From contig NC_088300.1 of the NCBI RefSeq assembly GCF_032854445.1, forward strand, positions 9,734,001-9,798,000: a stretch of 64,000 bases of DNA, given 5' to 3'. The notes under the pieces were generated by a model. That model searched no databases. It saw only the letters and a list, made by a program, of their open reading frames with translations, and was not told the DNA's origin. Shown here piece by piece: positions 56,840 to 64,000 of this stretch; positions within the stretch are counted from its first letter, which is position 1, and each line of letters opens with the position of its first letter. The DNA is from Liolophura sinensis (taxonomy: Eukaryota; Mollusca; Polyplacophora; Chitonida; Chitonidae). A program made the position numbers and the translations under genes.

Positions 56840-57077
56840 AGGAGCTCTGGTGGATTCTTAATGATCTCTCACCGCAGCATATCGGCGGAGGTCCTGTGTT
56901 CGAAGCCATTTCCTGCCGTGACGACTGTGGCCTTATGTTAGGACGTTCTTTAGATGCCTGATGAAAGGTGGCGATGTTCACCTGTTACCAGAGAGGGTGG
57001 CCTTATGTTAGGACGTTCGTTAGATGCCTGATGAAAGGTGGCGATGTTCACCTGTTACCAGAGAAGGTGACCTTATG
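56840..57077 (+). repeat. SINE-like head followed by a 70-bp direct duplication
   Basis: GGAGGTCCTGTGTTCGAAGC is box B-like and belongs to an eroded tRNA-type head. The following 70 bp, GTGGCCTTATGTTAGGACGT to TTACCAGAGAG, occurs twice almost exactly (from 56,927 and 56,997), then a third partial copy begins. Confidence 0.75.
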
Positions 57078-57978
57078 CGTTGATCCATATGTGCCTTGAT
57101 CCAATATATAGTGGTGGCTGGAATTCCTAAGTCTAACAACCTACTTTACTGCTCTTCGGATGCCAAAGGGTACCTATTCCGGCGCAGTACTATAGCTAAT
57201 CGAGTCAGATATAAATTTACCATTGTCTTACGTTACCAGTTTCTCCACAAAGCTACGAAGATGTCAGGAGATCCGATTTGAAGAGTTGACTACCCATAGA
57301 TATAACCAGAAGACTAGATGTTTTTCATAGAAAGAATTTTAAATCTTTGTTTCTGTTTTCCCTTTTAAAAACTTTCATTCACTGTTTATGTAAATGGTAA
57401 TACAATTGATGTAAATACTGTACAATAAGCACTGATCATATTTTCATGGGATACATTTCTTGTGCCTGTTAAAAATATGGACACTGCGCCCGAGATAACT
57501 GTATTTTCGTGTTTTTAAATAAATTTAAGGTGAACAAATAAGCTTAACTCTCAAAAAAAGACATGTACAAAATCAAACTTTGAAATAAATAAAGGCAAAA
57601 CAAAATTAACTAAACATTGCACAATAAACAAAACACATTCTACGTCAAAATCAAAATTACATACACAGACGATAGTTTATCTAAACTAATGTCCGCGGGT
57701 AATAGTCGTAATAAACAAGTTATTGAACAATCAAGCGAATACCGGAGTTGAAGTAAAACAGTTTGATAGTATAAAACCGACACTCCAGAAAATTCAGATC
57801 ATTAATCACTGCAATTTTTTTTTTAACATTGTCTTGGATCACAAATAAATACACCAAACAATGGGACTAAAATACTTCTTGTACGATACACCTTTGTTAT
57901 CACAAAGATTAATAGTGACACATGAAAAACCATGATGTGTGGAATATAAATTTGCCGTAAATTTCTTAAAGTATTTCG
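57078..57978. other. Spacer, nothing recognised
   Basis: AT-rich sequence between the CNBD2-like and fucosyltransferase genes, with no gene signal. Confidence 0.4.
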
Positions 57979-57979
57979 A

Positions 57980-57985
57980 TTTAAT
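57980..57985 (-). terminator. Variant polyadenylation signal ATTAAA of the fucosyltransferase gene
   Basis: About 105 bp after the TAA stop on the minus strand. A canonical AATAAA was not noticed nearer. Confidence 0.35.
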
Positions 57986-58088
57986 GATATGTAAAGTGTT
58001 ACCCATTCAATGCAATATCCCAGGGTTAATCCGGATAATTACTTTGTAGTCATAACTGACTCGTAAACAGATGTTCAGGAATAAAATA

Positions 58089-59207
58089 TTACAGTATATC
58101 ACTTGGTGTCCAGCAGGCCTTACCCTGAAACCAAAACTCGTAAGGGTTGTGACGTTTCTTTACACTAGTGACGTCATGAGCCTTTTCACAAAGGTAACAC
58201 CAGCTCTTGTCTTTGGTAATCGTGACTTCAACACTGTAATAGTTTTTCCATTCCAGGTACTTAGCGTACTCTTCAGGGTTGGAGGCCAAAAACGTCAGAT
58301 ATCTGCCAAGCTCGTTAGCCGTCTGAAAATCTTCCGTATTTATGAACGAATTTTTGGGCATAAAATTGCTGTAGTTTGCGCCTCCTCGGACAATCGGCAC
58401 AACATCGAGTTTGGCGTGTTGGAAAAAGTCCTCTGTCACATATCCCTCGCAGAGAGAACTTTCAAAAGATAGATAAAATTTGTAGGACTTGCCAACCATT
58501 TCCAAACATCCTTCCGCGTCATCGCATTCGTGATCACCACATTCTCCAAACGTATCAACCGGAACAACTCTCTTCAGCCGCTCAACATACGCTTCTCGTT
58601 TGGAGTGAGACTTGCAACTGCCTACAAACCAAGCCACCATCTTTCTTTCCTCTTTTGCAACGGCAAGGTAATTTTTTGGTTGTCGGGCGCTGCGATGGCG
58701 CAGCCTTCCGAATGGAAAGTGGACTTCCGCTTCAGGGTGATAGGTCATGGACCAGTTGAAAAGGTGTTGCCACAAGTACGGAGGTTGATGGGAATAGGCA
58801 GGAGAGGTGTGTGTGTAGAATACCCACGCCTGAGGGCGGTTACGGGATCTGGGTGGTGGATTTAGGTCAGTCTTTAATTCCGGAACATGAAACATCACCA
58901 CGGGTGCATCGTCCAGCAGACCTCTGTCAGTCGTGAAGGCACAAGTCTTCACTGGACATTTCAGTGACTTGAACAAGTCATCTCCAGGGCCTAGGCCCCA
59001 GTCTCTCTTGGACTTATGGGGCGTATATAGCAAAATCAACACTTTTTCTTCACTTTCTTCTCTCATATATCTATTGGGCACCGAGGCGTCTAGCATGCTC
59101 GCGGTGAACAGGAAGGCTGAGAAAGCGAAGAAGAAAATGAGATACAGGCAAGTTTGACTTCTCCATATCTGTTTTGCCCTCAACACAAACAGCGCAGAGG
59201 GGAACGT
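58089..59207 (-). CDS. Alpha-1,3-fucosyltransferase (GT10), main exon
   Basis: GT10 enzymes transfer fucose from GDP-fucose to GlcNAc of N- or O-glycans in the Golgi. This exon encodes 372 residues plus stop. It has a membrane anchor (CLYLIFFFAFSAFLFTAS), a stem, and an N-terminal catalytic half with WVFYTHTSPAYS and MVAWFVGSCKSHSKREAYVE. The GDP-fucose-binding GT10 signature FYLSFESSLCEGYVTEDFF then leads into VPIVRGGANYSNFMPKNSFI. The C-terminus carries a cysteine pair (CYLCEK) and a further Cys (GKACW), as is common in the family. No in-frame ATG precedes the anchor; the exon begins at a TTTCAG acceptor (phase 0), so the start is in an upstream exon. Closest type is probably the invertebrate FucTC/FUT group; exact linkage cannot be told. 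Confidence 0.92.
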   Translation of the reverse strand, partial: TFPSALFVLRAKQIWRSQTCLYLIFFFAFSAFLFTASMLDASVPNRYMREESEEKVLILLYTPHKSKRDWGLGPGDDLFKSLKCPVKTCAFTTDRGLLDDAPVVMFHVPELKTDLNPPPRSRNRPQAWVFYTHTSPAYSHQPPYLWQHLFNWSMTYHPEAEVHFPFGRLRHRSARQPKNYLAVAKEERKMVAWFVGSCKSHSKREAYVERLKRVVPVDTFGECGDHECDDAEGCLEMVGKSYKFYLSFESSLCEGYVTEDFFQHAKLDVVPIVRGGANYSNFMPKNSFINTEDFQTANELGRYLTFLASNPEEYAKYLEWKNYYSVEVTITKDKSWCYLCEKAHDVTSVKKRHNPYEFWFQGKACWTPSDIL

Positions 59208-59472
59208 CTGAAATAGAAAAAAGGGCTGTTACTCATGGTGGTGGACATCGCTACCTCACAAACAGTACAGAAAGCGTCGTCTGAAATATTTATTTATTTG
59301 ATTAGTGTCTTATGCCGTGTTCAAGAATATTCTACTTATACGACAGCGGCCAGCATTATGGTACGAGGAAACCTGGCAGAGCCCGAGGGACGTCTGAAAT
59401 ACAAAACAGCACTGTAACCCTCGGTGGTACACATTGAGGGCGTCTGAATAAAAAAAAAAACAGCATTGTTAT
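59205..59472 (-). repeat. Triplicated 3' splice-site segment upstream of the fucosyltransferase exon
   Basis: On the minus strand each copy runs from a CGATGTTTACCACCGAG-like start through GTTACAGTGCTGTTTT to a pyrimidine tract and CAG|ACG. Copies end at 59,205 (the exon boundary), at 59,278/59,391 (one copy split by a SINE) and at 59,441. All have a usable-looking pyrimidine tract and CAG. Confidence 0.82.
59278..59401 (-). mobile_element. SINE family A, 5'-truncated, inside the duplicated acceptor
   Basis: The tail (rc of TTTATTTATTTG) lies at the left and the body to GGCAGAGCCCGAGGG at the right. CGTCTGAAATA occurs at both edges (59,278-59,288 and 59,391-59,401) as an 11-bp target-site duplication. 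The duplicated sequence is itself the acceptor motif. Confidence 0.85.
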
Positions 59473-59609
59473 CTCGGTGGTAAACATCGCGACCTAAACA
59501 TCAGTTGTCGTCGTCGGAGACCAGGGATCTACCATTGGCTTTTGTCCACACAACAGACCAGGTAAACAAGGAACTTCAGACTATATATTGACATGAAATA
59601 GGTGATGGT

Positions 59610-59676
59610 GATATGTGCAAACGGGGATCTGTGCAAACGGGGATCTGTGCAAACGGGGATCTGTGCAAACGGATGT
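59610..59676. repeat. 16-bp tandem repeat, ~4 copies
   Basis: GTGCAAACGGGGATCT is repeated almost perfectly, in the intron between the two proposed fucosyltransferase exons. Confidence 0.9.
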
Positions 59677-59934
59677 CTGCAACCTCACTCCTATAGCTAC
59701 CCCTCAACCTTCTCTCTGTTCGATAACTGTATTTGCATTTCATGGAAAGTTGTTAATGTAATAAACATTGTTTACAATAATCTTTCCCTAAAGAATTTAA
59801 AAATAATAAAGCTTGATATTCAAACTGGCCCCAGTCACAGAGTGGGTTTTTTAAAGCTTTATCTCCACGCTGACTTTTCTGCCATTTTATCATCGACTTA
59901 CTTGTTTAGCGGTGGGTAGTTTCCTCTGACTTAC

Positions 59935-60099
59935 AGCGGTGGCAATTTTTACTTCTTGTGCGTTTTTTAGAGGTGTCGTCATCGGAAATCGCCTGCGTGG
60001 TCGGTGGGTGGTTCTAAGTAAGACAGAGTTCGTGACAGACTGGAGAATGCTGGCGATCAACTTGCGGGCTAACTTACTGCAACGGTACTGTCTCGTCAT
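59935..60099 (-). CDS. Probable first exon of the fucosyltransferase gene
   Basis: An ATG at 60,099 (ATCAGCATGACG) opens 55 codons ending at ACCGCT|GTAAGT, a strong donor in phase 0, which fits the main exon acceptor. Joined, the protein would be 427 residues with a ~73-residue basic cytosolic tail, long for this family. A second in-frame ATG at 59,982 would give a more usual ~34-residue tail. There is no homology in this segment, so the call rests on phase and splice signal. Confidence 0.5.
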
Positions 60100-60124
60100 G
60101 CTGATCCAGCCTACATCCAAATAA

Positions 60125-61016
60125 CGCAGGACTCACGTGATACGAGACTTTCGGTCAGCAGGTGTTGGGTTAAGCGAATGTAGAATTCATGTCAGACCAC
60201 ATGAAAATTAGGTAGGGACAACATAAATCAGTATTTGTGTGCAAATGAGCAAACAATATATACCCTTGAAGTCTTATGAATATTTTATCACCTAAAATTT
60301 CTACCCTGGGATTGCAGTGACAATACCTAAACCGTGCACCTGACCCTCATCAATGCTAATACGCGTTTACATCCACCAATTTTGTGACGTTTTTCACCTG
60401 TTTTTCAAAGAAAAGTCAAGATAGTGCAACACTCAGTGAAAATCCCATTCCATTCCCAATAAAATACATAAATAACAGTATTTGGATAAGACTACATGTA
60501 ACTGCTCAGATATGCTGGATTCTTTATGTTGTATAAGTGGTTTTCGATGTAAACAGTCTGAGGTTAAAGTGACACTGATGTGCGACTGGGCTCGTGATCA
60601 GACTGTGACTGATACAACAATCAGCCTATGTGATTTACCTGAGCAGGGACGCCTCTGTGACAGGTGTTTTACATTCCATCAAAGATCACTCCATTTGAAC
60701 AGCCAAGGTCACATATATATGTGATGCATGAGCTAGCCATGGAACTTCAGGATATACAAGCTACATAATTCTCAGTCACCCATGTTATGTCATATATATA
60801 GGCAGCTGCTTTGTTTGTCTATCCCTGCAGAATCTGTATCGCAGGTGTAAGAAGATAATTTGACACGGGTGCTATTGGGAGAGATCAGTTTTCCTTGATT
60901 TTTTCCGAAGATAGCCTGGATAAAATTCTGATTTCCACGCATGTCCGCTTTGATTCGACCTAACTAGGGACCATATACCTGGATAAATTTAGTACTTATT
61001 CTCAAATTTCTGACGG
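60125..61016. other. Spacer, nothing certain
   Basis: A Cys-rich 80-codon frame at 60,482-60,724 lacks an ATG at its start and shows no known domain. No array recognised. Confidence 0.4.
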
Positions 61017-61290
61017 GGCCTCTGTGGCCTCCTGGGTAATCACGCTAGCACGGCGCAACGACCCAGGAGGCCACTCACCAATCAGCGGTCGCTTTGAGTT
61101 CAAGCCCAAATTATGCTGGCTTCCTATCCAGATGTACGTGGGAAGGTCTGCCAGCAGCCTGCAGATGGTTGTGGGTTTCCCCTAGTCTCTGTCCGGTACC
61201 CTACCATCACAATGATGGCCACCCTTGTATGAGTCAAATATTCTTGGGTAGGCGTACGGTGTAAAACACCACTCGAATAAATATATAATT
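61017..61290 (+). mobile_element. SINE family A, near full length
   Basis: tRNA-like head (GCCTCTGTGGCCTCCTGGGT, box B-like TTTGAGTTCAAGCCC), body CTGGCTTCCTATCCAGATG, tail TGTAAAACACCACTCGAATA plus AATATATAA. More diverged than the copy at 54,158, with no clear duplication. Confidence 0.85.
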
Positions 61291-61854
61291 AAAATGTCTC
61301 ACCTTTTCCTAGTCTGAGTGATAGTCTCATCTGCTGCATTAAGCAATAGCCAATTCAGCTGACGACTAGCCGGGCTTATACCTGACAACCTTTCGGACAA
61401 TAGCGTCACCGACGCTGTCGGAGTTGAACACGCCAGTAGCATAGTGGATAGGCATCGAAGGCCTTGAGCACACAGAGTCAATGAAATCTTCATCAAGAAC
61501 TGAAAAGTCCAACTGAATGAAAAGATGAAATCAAAAATATGTTAACCAAAAACAGTCAGCAATTGTATAAGTGCAAGTTAGGTATTTGACATATCCTCGG
61601 CCATTTTGTTAGTATCAGGCAAATAGTTCCGCTCAGTATATGCTAACGTCTTAGAGAGGATGGCATGGCGGCCAGGAAATACACTGATATGGCCCAGAGC
61701 ATCAAGACTGGATTCACATATGGAGTGAAGACAGTCAATTTCAACGTCCTTACACTGACCTTAAGCCGCTTTGTAAATGTGAGGGTCATTGGTTGAAAAC
61801 TAAGTTAAACTTGTTAACTTATTGCTATTATCTTGAAGGACGGTCGCAAAGACC

Positions 61855-61965
61855 CACGGGAATGCGCACGGACACATACACAAGCACACATGCACACAGA
61901 CTCACGGGAATGCACACGGAGACATACACACGCACATGATCACACAGACTCACGGTAGCGTTTCC
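61855..61965. repeat. ~50-bp CA-rich direct repeat, ~2 copies
   Basis: GGGAATGC(G/A)CACGGA(C/G)ACATACAC followed by CACACAGACTCACGG occurs twice. Confidence 0.8.
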
Positions 61966-62039
61966 ATGTATCCATATTTTAATTCGTGATTTGGAATAAT
62001 TAAAGAACTAGTGTGTCCATCAGGTTTGGTAGCACTCCA

Positions 62040-62205
62040 TGTATCACTTTTCCACATATATGATTGGCATATATCGGCATATCCTGTATATGATCCCCAT
62101 ATACACGTATATGATCGGGATATAACATCCTATATATGAATTCCTTGTACATGGATATGATTGGGATAGAACATCCTATATATGAATTCCTTGTACATGT
62201 ATTTC
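62040..62205. repeat. ~55-bp direct duplication
   Basis: ACATCCTATATATGAATTCC plus TTGTACATG occurs twice (from ~62,126 and ~62,170), within a longer ATATGAT-rich degenerate repeat. Confidence 0.8.
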
Positions 62206-63094
62206 TACTGGATGTACAGTGAGATCTTTATCAAACAAAGGCTGTGCAATCGTATTGTGTTGTGTAACAATACCCCGAACAACACTGACCACGAGTTGAC
62301 AAAAATAGCTGACCGGCACAACAATAACAGCACTATTTGCCTCAGGCCTCGCCTTTACAGGTTAATTGGGTTTCTGTTAAGTTCACGTGTACTTAACACT
62401 GAACGACAACCTAAAAAGAGATCATATGAAGGTCTCTTAACATTTAATCGGCCATTTTGTTAGTCCAAAATTTAAGTATGACGTCCCAACATTATCACTA
62501 TCCAGTTCAAACATGAGGAATTATATATACAGGTAAAAGACATGATGAAAGAAAATCAAAGGCTCTGTCTACGCAGTAACGAGCCACACATATGTAATGT
62601 GAATCTGACTTACGTATAGAAATACATTTTCGCGCGTCATATATTCAACAAAGGATGAATCGTGCTTATATTATGATGAAAAGGGTACCAGGTTTTGAGT
62701 TCTGTGGACATATACACTGAACCTTTTAATGCAGAATTTATAACTTATCCCTAGCCTGCAGTGTTAGGAGCCGGAAGTTGTCACAGAAGACAGGTGCAGA
62801 GGTCAAAGTACCTTAAATATGGGCGTCCATCAACCCATGAGTCTACTCTTCGGGCCTGTTCTGAAAGAGCCAAAGATCGGTGTTATTACTGTAGGGTACA
62901 ACTTTGCTGAGGCACGAGCACCTGATATACATGGACATGTAAACAACACCGGAAAATGTAGATGAAGAGTTGATAAGCATCGGGCCATAAAGTGTTTATG
63001 GACATTCAAGTCAAGCACTGCTCAGAGTAAGACTGGGGAAAGAAAAAAATTACGGAAGGTAAGATATTTGTTGCTTTAGAGAAATTGTATATCG

Positions 63095-63096
<2 letters not shown>
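62206..63096. other. Spacer, nothing recognised
   Basis: No supportable feature. Confidence 0.4.

Positions 63097-63181
<85 letters not shown>
63097..63181. repeat. (AT)n microsatellite, ~85 bp
   Basis: An uninterrupted TATATA run. The length is likely variable between individuals and error-prone in assembly. Confidence 0.97.
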
Positions 63182-63184
<3 letters not shown>

Positions 63185-63369
63185 GCCCCCGTCATTCCTG
63201 ACGTTTGTAAGTTACCTCAATGAGTGGTGATTTTTTTCAAGCACTATCCGGATTCCTGCGCAATAACCCTAACCACTCTCGCTTGATTCATTTTCTCGTT
63301 TTCTCGTATGATTGTAGTTTAATACTGTTACGTACTCAAACATTTCACACTAGACGAGGGCTTCAGTTA

Positions 63370-63482
63370 TTCATAGGCAACGTTTTTTGTGCAGAAGTAC
63401 CCGGAATAAACCACCAACCTTAGCCAAGTGACTGATGAATGCCATGTTGGTGGAATGTAAGTGATCTGCAAAGCTCTCCGTG
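63370..63482 (-). mobile_element. SINE family B body fragment
   Basis: AAACCACCAACCTTAGCCAA followed by GTGACTGATGAATG parallels the body of the copies at 15.1 and 25.8 kb. Confidence 0.5.
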
Positions 63483-63669
63483 CGACATCACCTGAACAGT
63501 TTTACGGAAGCTGTATACTGTTTATTTCCAGCATGCAAGGCCCAGAAAACCACGGAGAAAAGGAAATCTGAAGGACTCCCTGTCCAAGACTTGCACTGAA
63601 ATAATTCTTCGAGTATTCCAGCCATTCAAAGACAGACATCTTAACTCACTGTCCGATCAGAACCCGAAC

Positions 63670-63740
63670 CGTCCCTCGTATGCGTGAAATATTCCTGAGT
63701 ATATATATTGTCAAACTCCAATCAAACAAACGAACAGTGT
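63670..63740 (+). mobile_element. SINE family A tail fragment
   Basis: GTGAAATATTCCTGAGTATA ... CCAATCAAACAAAC matches the family A 3' end (GTGAAATATTCTTGAGTACG ... CAATCAAATAAAT). The rest of the element is not evident. Confidence 0.5.
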
Positions 63741-64000
63741 TTTAGGAGAAACATACTAGTCAAACAAGAAATGTTTGGTGTATCGACAGATTTGTTTGCT
63801 TGTTCCGATGCTGTTGTATGTATGATTAGCCACTTGGTTATTTTCAGATAAATCAACTTGGAGGAGATGGCAATCCCTGACCATTCTGAATGTCAAGAGA
63901 GGTCACCCCTCTTGAGCTCAAGCCAGTCATCTGCAGACCAGAAATTTCCACAAAGACCCAGATCAGTTCCTGTGGAAATTCTCCTCTTGTCCTATTTCGT

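Noticed and set aside
60482-60724. Cys-rich 80-codon frame that might be a small secreted protein
   Set aside because: It begins with TTG and not ATG, has no signal peptide and no recognised cysteine framework.

Overview
This is a window of animal nuclear DNA, most likely from a lophotrochozoan and probably a mollusc. The genes are split into short exons by GT-AG introns. Several families of tRNA-derived SINEs are present. Minisatellites and foldback elements fill most of the non-coding DNA. The species assignment is an inference from genome style and protein families. Nothing looks bacterial or viral, and most long open frames here are by-products of tandem repeats.

Layout. Positions 1-27,880 are gene-poor. 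They hold a SINE-related minisatellite (1-1300), further arrays (1.4-4.2 kb), a GAGGTAGC foldback element (5.3-5.8 kb), a MITE with an internal minisatellite (7.3-7.8 kb), a 3.86-kb foldback element with 77-bp repeats in both arms (10.79-14.65 kb), a near-perfect palindrome (16.3 kb) and SINEs. The first gene is a B4GAT1-type glucuronyltransferase (GT49, minus strand, main exon 27,885-29,018). Its last exon was not found. It is divergent from a nine-exon, plus-strand SUSD4-like transmembrane protein with six sushi domains (30,617-38,361, long 3' UTR). A cluster of SINEs separates that gene from a convergent 18-exon, minus-strand CNBD2-like cyclic-nucleotide-binding protein (43,034-55,744). Downstream on the minus strand is an alpha-1,3-fucosyltransferase of family GT10 (58,089 to about 60,099). 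The last 4 kb hold SINEs and simple repeats.

Both multi-exon models close exactly: 2007 nt (668 codons plus stop) and 1833 nt (610 codons plus stop), with compatible phases at every junction. The four genes are not an operon. Two are Golgi glycosyltransferases, one is a membrane protein, and one belongs to a family linked to cAMP-dependent sperm motility in vertebrates.

The most unusual signal is that tandem repeats have grown from splice sites. In the SUSD4-like gene, introns 6 and 7 each begin with a minisatellite whose unit spans the end of the preceding exon plus its 5' splice site, giving long series of duplicated donors. In the fucosyltransferase gene, the 3' splice site of the main exon is present in three copies, one of them split by a SINE. 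I know of no description of this arrangement for these genes, but I could not search for one.
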